Assembly: GCF_024734405.1 (NCBI RefSeq) | Contig: NZ_CP059556.1 | Span: 1,550,001 to 1,614,000 of the forward strand | Direction of reading: 5' to 3' | Length of the DNA: 64,000 nt | Source of the DNA: Saccharopolyspora gregorii | GTDB lineage: Bacteria > Actinomycetota > Actinomycetes > Mycobacteriales > Pseudonocardiaceae | Shown: one piece after another, positions 26,773 through 35,907 of the stretch | Numbering within the stretch: the stretch's first letter is position 1 | Layout: each line of letters begins with the position of its first letter | Notes under the pieces: model-generated | The model's database searches: none | What the model was told of the DNA's origin: nothing | Seen by the model: the letters and a program-made list of their open reading frames with translations, nothing else | Program-made: the position numbers and the translations under genes

Positions 26773-27140
26773 GAAACCTCCAGGTGTTCGCTGAGCGCCG
26801 CGGCGGGCCGCCGTCCGCGTCGACGAGGGCCGCCGACTCCGTCGACCGGTGACGGGGGCTCGGCGATCGCGCGCTCAGGTGCCTCCGCAGTGTGCCAAAC
26901 CGCAGGCGGCCGCCGTACCGGTGCCGGTGGCCTGGGGCGTTCCCCACGTTCCCCCACCGGAGCCCCCGGACGCCCCGCTCGCGGCCGGCCGGTCGGCGTT
27001 CCGGCTCGCCGGGCGGCCTGCCGGCGGGTGCGCCGGGCCCGGCTCCCCCACCCGCCCCCCACCCGGGGCGGCTTTCCTTCAGAGGGCCGCTAGCTGGGCA
27101 AACGTCCGACTCGCCGCGGCGTGTCGGACGGTGTTCCAGG
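26773..27140. other. upstream part of the moxR-mraZ divergent spacer
   Basis: No gene is seen. Runs of C on the plus strand are frequent. Bases 27045-27064 read C5-A-C3-G-C6-A-C3, so the minus strand holds four G-runs with one-base loops, a classical G-quadruplex pattern. The mraZ promoter and operator start right after, at 27141. Confidence 0.5.
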
Positions 27141-27168
27141 TTGACGGTGGAGTGGAGTGGGGTACTGT
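27141..27168 (+). promoter_or_regulatory. mraZ promoter
   Basis: TTGACG (27141-27146) and TACTGT (27163-27168) are separated by 16 nt, fitting a housekeeping sigma promoter. It lies about 128 nt before the mraZ start and is overlapped by the GTGG repeats of the likely MraZ operator. Confidence 0.6.
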
Positions 27169-27186
27169 GGCGCTCGGTGGGGCAGA
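27147..27186 (+). promoter_or_regulatory. MraZ operator: four 10-bp GTGG direct repeats
   Basis: GTGG begins at 27147, 27157, 27167 and 27177, exactly one helical turn apart, with an extra copy at 27152. MraZ of other bacteria binds TGGGN units spaced by 5 nt, so this is a close match in form. The repeats cover the spacer and -10 of the promoter, which fits autorepression of the dcw operon. Confidence 0.7.
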
Positions 27187-27295
27187 CGGGGGCTCCGCCC
27201 GGCTCCGGGGAGTCCGGGGTGGTCGGCAGCGCCGGTCTCCCGGCAGGACGGAGTCGTCGGACCCGGAGCGGTCCGGGAGGGGGAGGTGGACCGGG

Positions 27296-27727
27296 ATGTT
27301 CCTCGGCACCCACAACCCCAAGCTCGACGACAAAGGGCGTTTGACGCTGCCGGCGAAGTACCGGGACGCACTGGCAGGGGGGCTGATGGTCACCAAAGGA
27401 CAGGACCACTGCCTGTACGTCTTCCCGCGCGCCGAGTTCGAGCAGATGGCCCGCAAGGTCGCCGAGGCCCCGCTGACCAACGAGTCCGTCCGCGCCTACC
27501 AGCGGTACCTGTTCGCGGGCACCGACGAGCAGCGCCCGGACGGGCAGGGGCGGATCCCGATCGCGGCAGAGCTGCGCCGGTACGCGGGCCTGGAGAAGGA
27601 ATGCGTGGTCATCGGCGCGATCAACCGGCTGGAGATCTGGAACTCCGAGAGCTGGCAGAGCTACCTCGACGCGCACGAGGAGAGCTACGCGCAAGCCCGG
27701 GAGGAGGTCCTGCCCGGGATCTTCTGA
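27296..27727 (+). CDS. mraZ: transcriptional regulator MraZ
   Basis: This 143-residue protein has two SpoVT/AbrB-like halves, each with a D-x-x-GR motif: [15 protein letters not shown] and [16 protein letters not shown]. MraZ forms ring-shaped oligomers that bind direct repeats ahead of its own gene and control the dcw cluster. The ATG at 27296 is preceded by GGGAGGGGGAGG. It is the first gene of the cluster; rsmH follows after about 300 nt. Confidence 0.95.
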   Translation: MFLGTHNPKLDDKGRLTLPAKYRDALAGGLMVTKGQDHCLYVFPRAEFEQMARKVAEAPLTNESVRAYQRYLFAGTDEQRPDGQGRIPIAAELRRYAGLEKECVVIGAINRLEIWNSESWQSYLDAHEESYAQAREEVLPGIF

Positions 27728-28033
27728 CCGTCCCGGTGGCGTGAGGCCTCGGTCCGCTCACGTGTCCTGGTGCACCTTCCCCGGCGCCAGAACACCCGGA
27801 GCGGACTGGGACCTGGGGCCACCGGTCGCGGTGGATCTCGACGGACGGACGTCGTCCACAACGGACAGCAGTGGCCGCCGCGCTCCGGGAGCGCGGCGGT
27901 GGTGATCGGGCCGGTGCGCGCACCGGCCCGGCTCGTACCGGCGGGAGCCGGAACGGGCGGCAGGGCCCGCCGGGGAGGGCGGGGAGGACCGGGCCGGGGC
28001 GAACCCGGACCAGGACGAAGGAGCGCGGTGGCC
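27728..28033 (+). other. mraZ-rsmH spacer with hairpin
   Basis: No gene is seen in about 306 nt. Bases 27875-27899 form a perfect 11-bp hairpin (CCGCCGCGCTC with its complement, loop CGG), which may attenuate read-through from mraZ. The rsmH frame is open upstream but is low-complexity and unlike the protein family. Confidence 0.5.
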
Positions 28034-29056
28034 GTGAACGGTTCGCGGGAGGGAGGGACCGCCGTGGCGGAGGACGACGTGCCGGAGGGCACCGGCGGGG
28101 GTTCCGCCCGGGACCGGCACGTGCCGGTCGCGCTGGACCGGACGCTGGAACTGCTGGCGCCCGCGCTGTCGCGCGGCCCGGCGGTCGTGGTGGACGCGAC
28201 GCTCGGCATGGGCGGCCACGCCGAGGCGCTGCTGAGCGCGCACCCCGAACTCACCCTCGTCGGGCTCGACCGGGACCCGCAGGCGCTGCGGCTCGCGGGG
28301 GAGCGGCTCGCCGCCCACCGGGACCGGCTGCACCTCGTGCACGCCGTCTACGACGAGTGGGCCGACGTCCTCGACGACCTCGGGCTGCCCGCGGTGGACG
28401 GGGCGCTGTTCGACCTCGGCGTGTCCTCGTTGCAGCTCGACGAGGCCGACCGCGGGTTCGCGTACGCGCAGGACGCGCCGCTGGACATGCGGATGGACCC
28501 GGGCGCGGAGCGCACCGCGGCCGACGTGCTCAACACCTACCCGCCCGGCGAGCTGGCGCGGATCCTGCGCCAGTACGGCGAGGAGCGGTTCGCCTCGAAG
28601 ATCGCGGGCGCGATCGCGCGGGAACGGGCCAAGGAACCCTTCGCGAACAGCGACCGCCTGGTCCAGCTGCTCTACGACACCGTTCCCGCGGCCAGCCGCC
28701 GCACCGGCGGGCACCCCGCCAAGCGCACCTTCCAGGCGCTGCGCATCGAGGTCAACGCCGAACTGGACGTGCTCGGCCGGGCGCTGCCCGCGGCGCTCGA
28801 CTCGCTCGCGCCCGGCGGGCGGATCGTCGTGCTCGCCTACCACTCGCTGGAGGACCGCATCGTCAAGCGCGGGCTGGCCGAGCGCGCCACCTCCCGCACC
28901 CCGGTCGACCTGCCGGTGGAACTGCCCGGGCACGGACCCGAACTGCGGCTGCTCACCCGCGGCGCCGAACTCGCCGGTGAACAGGAACGCGCGGACAACC
29001 CGCGGGCCGCCTCGGTGCGGCTGCGCGCCGCCGAACGGATCAAGGAGTCGGCATGA
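28034..29056 (+). CDS. rsmH: 16S rRNA (cytosine1402-N4)-methyltransferase
   Basis: This protein of about 340 residues is RsmH (MraW): [14 protein letters not shown], the SAM motif [34 protein letters not shown], and the late motif [14 protein letters not shown]. It methylates N4 of C1402 in 16S rRNA. Three GTG starts are possible (28028, 28034, 28064). GAAGGAG sits 10 nt before 28034, while a strong GGGAGGGAGGG precedes 28064, so the true protein may be ten residues shorter. Its stop overlaps ftsL (ATGA). Confidence 0.93.
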   Translation: MNGSREGGTAVAEDDVPEGTGGGSARDRHVPVALDRTLELLAPALSRGPAVVVDATLGMGGHAEALLSAHPELTLVGLDRDPQALRLAGERLAAHRDRLHLVHAVYDEWADVLDDLGLPAVDGALFDLGVSSLQLDEADRGFAYAQDAPLDMRMDPGAERTAADVLNTYPPGELARILRQYGEERFASKIAGAIARERAKEPFANSDRLVQLLYDTVPAASRRTGGHPAKRTFQALRIEVNAELDVLGRALPAALDSLAPGGRIVVLAYHSLEDRIVKRGLAERATSRTPVDLPVELPGHGPELRLLTRGAELAGEQERADNPRAASVRLRAAERIKESA

Positions 29057-29841
29057 CGGCACCCGCACGCGCCAAGACCTCGGCCTCGCGCACCGGCTCC
29101 GCCGCGAAGAAGAAGGAGCCGGCGAAGCGGAAGGCGGCCTCGACCACCGCGACGGCGCCGCAGACCAAGACGCAGAAGAAGACCCCGGCGAAGGCGCGCG
29201 GCCGGTCCGCCGCCGCCGAACGCGCCTACGCGCGCCGCGAGGAGCGCCGGGACCGCACTTCCCGGGAGACCGCGGAGCGCAGGCCGCGCCGCCAGCGCCA
29301 AGCCGCCGAGCAGCGCCAGCCGCGGCAATGGCGGCTCGCCGCGGTGCGTCCGCGCGCCCGCCAGCTGCAGGCGAAGGTCGCGACCTCGCGGGTCCCGCTC
29401 GTGGTGGCCGTGATGGCGGTGCTCGGCGTCGGGCTGGTGGCGACGCTGTCGCTGTCGATCGCCGCCGTCGGCGGTTCGTACCAGCTGCAGCAGGTCGAGC
29501 AAGAGGTCACCGCGCTCAACGAGCACCGGGAACAGCTGCTGCGCGAGGTCAGCAACATCGACTCGACGCCCGCGCTGCAGCGCAAGGCCACCGAGCTCGG
29601 CATGGTGCCGCCGCCCGGGCCGCCCGCGCACCTGGTGGTGAACCCGGACGGCACCATCCGCGTCGTCGGTGAACCGCAGCAGGCCAGCGCCCCACCCGCG
29701 CCCCCGGCACCGAAGCCGCCGGCGCCCGCGGACGCCCAGCAGCCTCCCGCGGCACCGAACCCGCCCGTCGAGCAGGGCGCGCCGCAGCCGGACCCGGCGC
29801 AGCGGCAGGCAGCGACGATCCCGGCGGTGGAGGGCGACTGA
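29053..29841 (+). CDS. ftsL: FtsL-like septum protein
   Basis: This 262-residue bitopic protein has a long, Lys/Arg/Ala-rich cytoplasmic N-terminus (about 110 residues), one membrane helix ([20 protein letters not shown]), a short periplasmic coiled coil with [19 protein letters not shown], and a Pro/Ala-rich tail. Size, topology and place between rsmH and ftsI match actinobacterial FtsL, which forms a complex with FtsB and FtsQ at the septum. Sequence is poorly conserved, so the call rests partly on position. Confidence 0.85.
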   Translation: MTAPARAKTSASRTGSAAKKKEPAKRKAASTTATAPQTKTQKKTPAKARGRSAAAERAYARREERRDRTSRETAERRPRRQRQAAEQRQPRQWRLAAVRPRARQLQAKVATSRVPLVVAVMAVLGVGLVATLSLSIAAVGGSYQLQQVEQEVTALNEHREQLLREVSNIDSTPALQRKATELGMVPPPGPPAHLVVNPDGTIRVVGEPQQASAPPAPPAPKPPAPADAQQPPAAPNPPVEQGAPQPDPAQRQAATIPAVEGD

Positions 29842-31682
29842 TGGTCCGCAGGGGGACGCGGGCCGCGGGGGGAAAGCGGACCGCGCGCACCGACGTGGCC
29901 GGTAGCGGCAGGCGGCTGCGCATCGGCCGGTTGTTACTGGTGATCGCGCTGGTGCTCACCGGCACCAAGCTGATCCTGGTGCAGGGCTTCGACGCGCAGC
30001 AGCTGTCCGCGGCCGCGGCCCGGCAGCGCACCACCAGCGACTCGATCCCCGCCGAACGCGGCTCGTTCACCGACCGCAGCGGGAACGTGCTCGCGTTCAG
30101 CAGCGAAGCGCGCCAGCTCTACGCCACGCCGCGGCGGCTCGCCGAGGAGCAGGACAAGGCGCACGCCGAGGACCCGAGCGAACCCACCTCCGACCAGTAC
30201 AAGCGGGAGATCGCCCGGTTCATCACGCAGACCCTCGGCGACCGGGTCCGCGAGCAGGACGTGCTCGCCGCGCTGTTCGCCGACACGACCTACACCACCA
30301 TCGGGCCGCTGATCGAACCCGCGCTCGCCCGCACGATCACCGAGAAGTACCCGCAGATCGGCCAGGAGTACCGCGCCACCCGCGAATACCCGGCGGGGGA
30401 GAACGGGGCGAACGTGCTCGGCGGCGCCCGGTGGAGCCAGGACGCGCGCAAGATCCAAGGCCGGCTCGGGCTGGAGAGCTCGCTGGACAAGCTGCTCGCC
30501 GGGACCGACGGCAAGAAGGTCTCGGACACGGCGATGGGCAGCGACCTGGTCATCCCCGGCACCGAGCGGGAGCTGGAACCGGCCATCCCCGGGTCCGACG
30601 TGGAACTCACGCTCGACTCCGACCTGCAGTACATGGTGCAGAACAAGCTGTCCGACTACGCGGGCAAGACCGGGGCGCGCAGCGCCAGCGCCGCCGTGCT
30701 CGACGCGCACACCGGCGAGGTGTACGCGCTCGCCAACGACGAGTCCTTCGACCCCAACGCGCCCGCGTGGGGCCCGGACGGGCTCGGCAACCCGGCGGTG
30801 ACCAACCCGTTCGAACCCGGCTCGGTGAACAAGGTGATCACCGCGGCCGGTGCCATCGAGGACGGGCTGGTGCGCCCCGAGACCGTGCTGCAGGTGCCCG
30901 GCAAGATCAAGGTCGCGGACCGGACCGTCGGCGACGCGTGGGCGCACGGCACCATCCCGCTCACCTTCACCGGCGTGCTCGGCAAGTCGTCCAACGTGGG
31001 CACCCTGATGACCGCGCAGCGGCTCGGCGAAGACCGGTTCAACGACCTGGTGCACAAGTTCGGGCTCGGGGAGACCACCGGCATCGGGCTGCCCGGCGAG
31101 AGCGCCGGGTTCGTGCCCGCCCGGGAGGACTGGTCCGGCAGCACCTTCGCGAACCTGCCCATCGGACAGGGCCTGTCGATGACCGTGCTGCAGATGGCCG
31201 GGATGTACCAGGCCATCGCCAACGACGGCGTGCGGGTGCCGCCGCGGGTGATCGCCGCCCAGACCGGCCCGGACGGAGTCCGGGTGCCGCGGCCTCGGCC
31301 GGAGGGGGTCCGGGTCGTCAGCCCGGAGACCGCGCGCACCGTGCGGGACATGATGCGCGCCGTCGTGCAGGACGCGCCGCAGCAGCAGGGCACCGGCAAG
31401 GCCGCCGCGCTCGACGGCTACCAGATCTCCGGCAAGACCGGCACCGCGCAGCAGATCGACCCCGACTGCAAGTGCTACAGCAACGACACCTACTGGATCA
31501 CCTTCACCGGGATCGTCCCCTCGGACAACCCGCGGTTCGTGGTGGCGCTGATGCTGGACGCGCCGGGCGGTGGGGCCTCCGCGGCGCCGCTGTTCCACGA
31601 CGTCGCCGCCTACCTGACGCAGCGGTACAAGATCCCGCTGTCGCCGGCTCCGGCACCGGTGCAGACCCTGCAGGTCCGGTGA
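29841..31682 (+). CDS. ftsI: septal transpeptidase FtsI (class B penicillin-binding protein)
   Basis: This 613-residue protein has one membrane anchor (residues ~30-50), a PBP dimer domain beginning at PAERGSFTDRSGNVLA, and a transpeptidase domain. The catalytic motifs are all present: EPGSVNK with nucleophile Ser328, SSN at 383-385, and KTG at 532-534. It cross-links septal peptidoglycan with FtsW. The start overlaps the ftsL stop (TGATG). In other actinobacteria murE follows; here an opposite-strand two-gene unit intervenes. Confidence 0.95.
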   Translation: MVRRGTRAAGGKRTARTDVAGSGRRLRIGRLLLVIALVLTGTKLILVQGFDAQQLSAAAARQRTTSDSIPAERGSFTDRSGNVLAFSSEARQLYATPRRLAEEQDKAHAEDPSEPTSDQYKREIARFITQTLGDRVREQDVLAALFADTTYTTIGPLIEPALARTITEKYPQIGQEYRATREYPAGENGANVLGGARWSQDARKIQGRLGLESSLDKLLAGTDGKKVSDTAMGSDLVIPGTERELEPAIPGSDVELTLDSDLQYMVQNKLSDYAGKTGARSASAAVLDAHTGEVYALANDESFDPNAPAWGPDGLGNPAVTNPFEPGSVNKVITAAGAIEDGLVRPETVLQVPGKIKVADRTVGDAWAHGTIPLTFTGVLGKSSNVGTLMTAQRLGEDRFNDLVHKFGLGETTGIGLPGESAGFVPAREDWSGSTFANLPIGQGLSMTVLQMAGMYQAIANDGVRVPPRVIAAQTGPDGVRVPRPRPEGVRVVSPETARTVRDMMRAVVQDAPQQQGTGKAAALDGYQISGKTGTAQQIDPDCKCYSNDTYWITFTGIVPSDNPRFVVALMLDAPGGGASAAPLFHDVAAYLTQRYKIPLSPAPAPVQTLQVR

Positions 31683-31685
31683 CCT

Positions 31686-31717
31686 CCGGGCCGTTCCGCT
31701 GCTGCGGCACGGCCCGG
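31686..31717. terminator. terminator between ftsI and the caspase-ATPase gene
   Basis: CCGGGCCGT...ACGGCCCGG (9 bp) surrounds an inner CCGC-TGCT-GCGG hairpin. It starts 3 nt after the ftsI stop and lies between two convergent genes, so it can serve both. Confidence 0.65.
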
Positions 31718-31740
31718 CGCCCGCCCTCCCCGGGGACCGC

Positions 31741-34700
31741 TCACTCGGCCCGGATGTGCGCGGTCTGCACCAGCTGCGGGCCGCCCCGCGACGCCCGGCT
31801 GACCAGGGTGCCGCGGCCGGGCGGCAACCGGGTCGCGGCGACCCGGCCGATCAGCTCGCCCTCGGCCTCGTCGGCGCTGAGCAGCAGTCCCGGCGCGGCG
31901 GCCGCGCGCAACGCCACCAGCAGCGGGTCGTCCCAGTCCTCGCGGGCCCCGCTCGCCTCGCGAGCCAGCACCAGGTGCAGCCCCAGCTCGGCGGACTGCG
32001 CGACGAACTCGGCCAGCGGTGCCAGCGGGTTCTCGTCCGGCGCGGACAGCAGCTCGTAGTCGTCGACCACGACGAACAGCTCCGGTCCCGACCACCAGGA
32101 CCGGTCGCGCAGCTGCTCCCGGGTCAGGTCCGGGCCGGGGCGGCGCGCGCGCAACGTCGTCACCAGCTCCCGCACCGCCGCCCGCACCTGGTCGACGTTG
32201 ACCGCGTGCTCCGCCAAGTGCTCGGTGCGCAGGAAACCGAGCAGTGCGCGCCGCAGGTCCACCAGGACCACCGCCGCCTCCTGCGCGGAGTAGCGGGTGG
32301 TGATGCCGCGCAGCACCGTCCGCAGCAGCGAGGTGCGACCCGAGCCGAGCTCGCCGAACGCGTAGAAGTGCGGCTCCGCCCGGAAATCCAGGTAGACGGG
32401 GTCCATGCCCTCCTCGTTCACGCCGATCGGCACCAGCGACGGGCGCGGCTGCTGCTCCGGCGCGGGCAGCCGGTCGTACTGCAGCACCAGCGGCAGCAGC
32501 CGCACCCGCGGCGCGCGCACGCCCGGCCAGGTGTCGCGCGTCCGGGCGCGCAGCGCGGCGACCGCGGCCGCGGAGCCCTCGCCCACCGGGTGCGGCAGCG
32601 CGGTGAACATGTGCAGCTTCGACGGGTGCAGCCCGCGGCCGGGCAGGTCCGCGGGCACCCGGGCCGCGGCCTCCGGGGAGACCTCCGACTCCGCCGGATC
32701 GGCCAGCCGCAGCTCCAGCCGGGTGCCCAGCAGGTCCTTGAGCGCCGGGCGGATCTCCGACCAGCGGTCCGCGGTGACCACCACGTGCAGGCCGAACTCC
32801 CAGCCCTGCGAGGCCAGGTTCACCACGTCCCGGTCCGCGCCGTCGAACTCGCCCTGCAGCGCGGGCCACCCGTCGATGATCAGGAACACGTCGCCGTACT
32901 GGTCGTCGTCCGCGGCCCCGTCGTCGCGGCGCCGCGCCCGGTAGCCGGCCATCGAATCGATGCCGTGCTCGATGAACCGCGCCTCCCGCCAGGCCAGCAG
33001 CGAGCGCAGCTGGGCGATGGTGCGGCGCAGCACGTCCGGATCGCGCGGCCCCGACACGGCGCCCACGTGCGGCAGTTCGCGCAGGTCGTGCAGCCCGCCG
33101 CCGCCCAGGTCGAGGCAGTAGAACTGCACCTCCTGCGGGGAGTGGGTCAACGCCAGCGACAGCAGCAGCGTGCGAACCGCGACGGACTTCCCGGAGCCGG
33201 GCGCGCCGACGATCGCCACGTGCCCCGAACCGCCGGACAGGTCGACCCGCACCGTCCGCTGCTGGTGCTCGAACGGCAGGTCCAGCGTGCCGATCGGGGC
33301 GTGCAGCCGCCGCCCGCGCAGCCGCTCCGCGGGCGGCGGCAGCAGCTGCTCCAGCGCGGGCGGTCTGCGCAGCGGCGGCACCCAGATCCGCCGGGCCGCC
33401 GGACCGGTTCCGCGCATCCGCCGCACCGCGAACTGCAGCTCGCTCGGCGCGTCCGGGCGCCGATCGCCGTGCACCGGGTCCGAGACGTGCGCGGTGCGGA
33501 ACCGGACCAGGCCGGTGGGGTGGCGCAGGTAGCCGTGCCCGCCGCCCGCGGGCAGCTCGGCGGCGTCCGGGGAGCCGATCGCGGCGCTCGACTCGGCGAC
33601 GCTGCCGGTGCGCAGCGCGATCCGGTAGGTGAGGTCGTCCGCCAGGCCGCGCAACCCCGGTTCGGTCGCGCTCTCCCCGGCCAGCAGCAGCTGCACCTGC
33701 AACGACCGGCCCACCCGGACGATGGTCTGGAACAGCTCGGCGAGCGCCGGGCGCACCCGCAGCAGCTCGGTGAACCCGTCGACCACCACGAACAGCATCG
33801 GCAGCGGCGGCAGCGGCTGCTTCAAGCGCAGTTCGCGGTACTCCCACACGGTGCGCGTGCGGACCTCGTTGAGCCGGGTCTGCCGGTGGTGGATCTCCCC
33901 GGACAGCGCGTCGTGCAACCGGTCCACCAGTTCCGGGTCGCCGGCCAGGTCGGTGATCAGCGCCGAGACGTGCGGGGCGTCCTGGAAGTCGGCGAAGGCG
34001 GTGCCGCCGACGGCTTCGACGAGCACCACGTTGAGCTCCTCGGGGGAGTGCGTGGCCAGCAGCGACAGCACCGCGGTCCGCAGCAGCTCCGACCTGCCCG
34101 AGCCGGGGGCGCCCACGCACAGCCCGTGCGGGCCCGCGCCGCCCAGCGCCGTCTCCTTCAGGTCCAGGACCACCGTGCCGTCCTCCCCGCTGCCGAGCAC
34201 CGCCCGGTAGCGCCGCGACACCGGGCCGGGCTGCCAGTCCACCGCGGGGTCGAACGCGGTGACGTCCGACCGGGCCAGCAGCGGGAACAGCCCGGGCGGT
34301 GTGCCGGGCCGGGCCGCGGCGGGCGGCGGTGCGGGCGGGAGGTCGGTTCCGGTGGAGATCGAGGCGACCAGTTCGGTGATGTCCTCGTCCGCCACGTCGT
34401 CGAGCTTCGGCTGCGCCACCTGGAACGCGCGGCCCGCGTGCAGCGCCCACCCGGTGGCGGGCAGGCTCGCGGACAGCTCGGGATCCAGCAGCGACTCGGA
34501 CGGTTCCGCCAGGGACAGCTCGACCCGGCCCGGCACGAGCTCCAGCAGCTGCTCCGGCAGCTCGGACCAGCGGCGGGCGGTGACCAGCACGTGCACGCCG
34601 AACTTCAGGCCCTCGGCGATCCGCACGACCGCCGCCGCCAGTCCCGGCACCCACCCGGCGAACCAGGACCAGCCGTCGATGAACAGGAAGGTCTCGGAGT

Positions 34701-35901
34701 GGTCGGCGTCGGGCAGCGCGTCCGGCCGCTCCCGGCGCAGCCTGCGGTACCGGTCGATGGTGCCGATGCCGTTGGCGAACAGCTTGCGGCGCTCGTCGAT
34801 CCGCGCCTCCACCTGGGCGAGCAGCTCCGCGACCGACTCCTCGGTGTGGTCGGCGGCGGACACCTGCGGGAGCGCGGCGATCCCGCCGTCCGCGTCCAGG
34901 CACTGGAACTGCAGCTGGTCGGCGCCGAAGGTCGCGGTGAGCCCGAGGACCAGGGTGTGCAGCAGCGTCGACTTGCCGGACTGGATCCGGCCCACCACGG
35001 CCACGTGCCCGCTGCCGCCGAACAGGTCCAGCCCCATCACCCGGCCGGGGCCGCGGTTCACCTCGTGGGCGCGCCCCAGGGGCACCGGCATCGTCGGCGG
35101 ACCGTCCTCCGCGCGTTCATCGAGGAGTTCGCCGATCCGCAGCGGCGTCCGGCCGGGCCGCAGGAACCGGGCGCCGCGGACCCGGGAGAACATCATGTCG
35201 CCGTGCTGGGTGCCGCTGCGGGTCGGAGTCTGCCTGCCGTCTTTGGTGACCTCCTGGTGCACGAACTGGTAGAGCTCGTTGAAGGTCATGACGCCGTCGC
35301 CGTCCACGTCCGGGGCGCCGGAGGTGATCGCCTCGATGATCGCCGCGGTGAAGCGGGAACCGGGCCGCACGTCCGCGGCCGGTCTGCGCTCGTAGGAGTA
35401 CTCGATCTCGTTGGTGGCGGTCATGGTGAACCGGCCGCCGCCGAAGTGCTCGACCACGTTCACCGGCTCCCCGCCCCGGTGCGCGGCGCCGTGGTTGAAC
35501 ACGCCGCTGTAGCAGCAGTCCAGGAAGATCGCCTTCCACCCGGCTTGGGATTCGGTGACGATGCGGTCCACGACCTGCGCGGGTACCGCCGTCGAGTACG
35601 GCAGCTGCGGCTCGGTGTCGGTGGCGGCGAAGAACAGCTGGTCGTCGTCGTTGGTGATGCCGTGCCCGGCCAGGTAGAGCAGCACCAGGTCGTCGGGGTC
35701 CTTGTTCTGGAAGAGGCTCTCCACCCGGCGCTCGATCTCCGCCTTGGTCCCGTTGAGCACGGTGTGCGCGGTGTCGAAGGCCCCGTGCTCCTGGTCGGCG
35801 AGCAGCCGCCGGAGCTCCTCGGCCTCCTCCACGGTGTGCAGGTCGCGCAGTCCCGGGGCGAAGTACTCCGAGGTGGCGACCAGCAGCGCGTACCTACCCA
35901 C
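31741..35901 (-). CDS. caspase-like protease fused to an EF-hand loop and four FtsK/EccC-like ATPase modules
   Basis: This 1386-residue protein starts with a C14 caspase-like domain (residues 1-250): MGRYALLVATSEY, His80 in YLAGHG and Cys130 in LDCCYSG. A perfect EF-hand loop follows (Asp198 to Glu209, DVDGDGVMTFNE). Four FtsK/SpoIIIE-like ATPase modules come next. P-loops are at 304-311 (GRIQSGKS), 598-604 (GAPGSGRS), 899-906 (GAPGSGKS) and 1183-1190 (GELGSGRT); modules 2 and 4 have Arg for the Walker Lys. Walker B Asp are near 409, 708 and 1010. Modules resemble T7SS EccC, but no membrane segments are seen. The GTG at 35901 is 6 nt after the EACC1-like stop. I infer a conflict or regulated proteolysis system; the target is unknown. 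Confidence 0.85.
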   Translation of the reverse strand: MGRYALLVATSEYFAPGLRDLHTVEEAEELRRLLADQEHGAFDTAHTVLNGTKAEIERRVESLFQNKDPDDLVLLYLAGHGITNDDDQLFFAATDTEPQLPYSTAVPAQVVDRIVTESQAGWKAIFLDCCYSGVFNHGAAHRGGEPVNVVEHFGGGRFTMTATNEIEYSYERRPAADVRPGSRFTAAIIEAITSGAPDVDGDGVMTFNELYQFVHQEVTKDGRQTPTRSGTQHGDMMFSRVRGARFLRPGRTPLRIGELLDERAEDGPPTMPVPLGRAHEVNRGPGRVMGLDLFGGSGHVAVVGRIQSGKSTLLHTLVLGLTATFGADQLQFQCLDADGGIAALPQVSAADHTEESVAELLAQVEARIDERRKLFANGIGTIDRYRRLRRERPDALPDADHSETFLFIDGWSWFAGWVPGLAAAVVRIAEGLKFGVHVLVTARRWSELPEQLLELVPGRVELSLAEPSESLLDPELSASLPATGWALHAGRAFQVAQPKLDDVADEDITELVASISTGTDLPPAPPPAAARPGTPPGLFPLLARSDVTAFDPAVDWQPGPVSRRYRAVLGSGEDGTVVLDLKETALGGAGPHGLCVGAPGSGRSELLRTAVLSLLATHSPEELNVVLVEAVGGTAFADFQDAPHVSALITDLAGDPELVDRLHDALSGEIHHRQTRLNEVRTRTVWEYRELRLKQPLPPLPMLFVVVDGFTELLRVRPALAELFQTIVRVGRSLQVQLLLAGESATEPGLRGLADDLTYRIALRTGSVAESSAAIGSPDAAELPAGGGHGYLRHPTGLVRFRTAHVSDPVHGDRRPDAPSELQFAVRRMRGTGPAARRIWVPPLRRPPALEQLLPPPAERLRGRRLHAPIGTLDLPFEHQQRTVRVDLSGGSGHVAIVGAPGSGKSVAVRTLLLSLALTHSPQEVQFYCLDLGGGGLHDLRELPHVGAVSGPRDPDVLRRTIAQLRSLLAWREARFIEHGIDSMAGYRARRRDDGAADDDQYGDVFLIIDGWPALQGEFDGADRDVVNLASQGWEFGLHVVVTADRWSEIRPALKDLLGTRLELRLADPAESEVSPEAAARVPADLPGRGLHPSKLHMFTALPHPVGEGSAAAVAALRARTRDTWPGVRAPRVRLLPLVLQYDRLPAPEQQPRPSLVPIGVNEEGMDPVYLDFRAEPHFYAFGELGSGRTSLLRTVLRGITTRYSAQEAAVVLVDLRRALLGFLRTEHLAEHAVNVDQVRAAVRELVTTLRARRPGPDLTREQLRDRSWWSGPELFVVVDDYELLSAPDENPLAPLAEFVAQSAELGLHLVLAREASGAREDWDDPLLVALRAAAAPGLLLSADEAEGELIGRVAATRLPPGRGTLVSRASRGGPQLVQTAHIRAE

Positions 35902-35907
35902 GGCCGG

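Noticed and set aside
21958-27093. 1711-codon plus-strand open frame across the transglutaminase, DUF58 and moxR genes
   Set aside because: All three minus-strand genes have clear domains and catalytic motifs, whereas this frame has none and is Arg/His/Pro-rich.
31741-35901. Calling the caspase-ATPase protein EccC of a type VII secretion system
   Set aside because: It lacks the two N-terminal membrane helices, carries a caspase domain instead, has four ATPase modules rather than three, and no other ecc genes are nearby.
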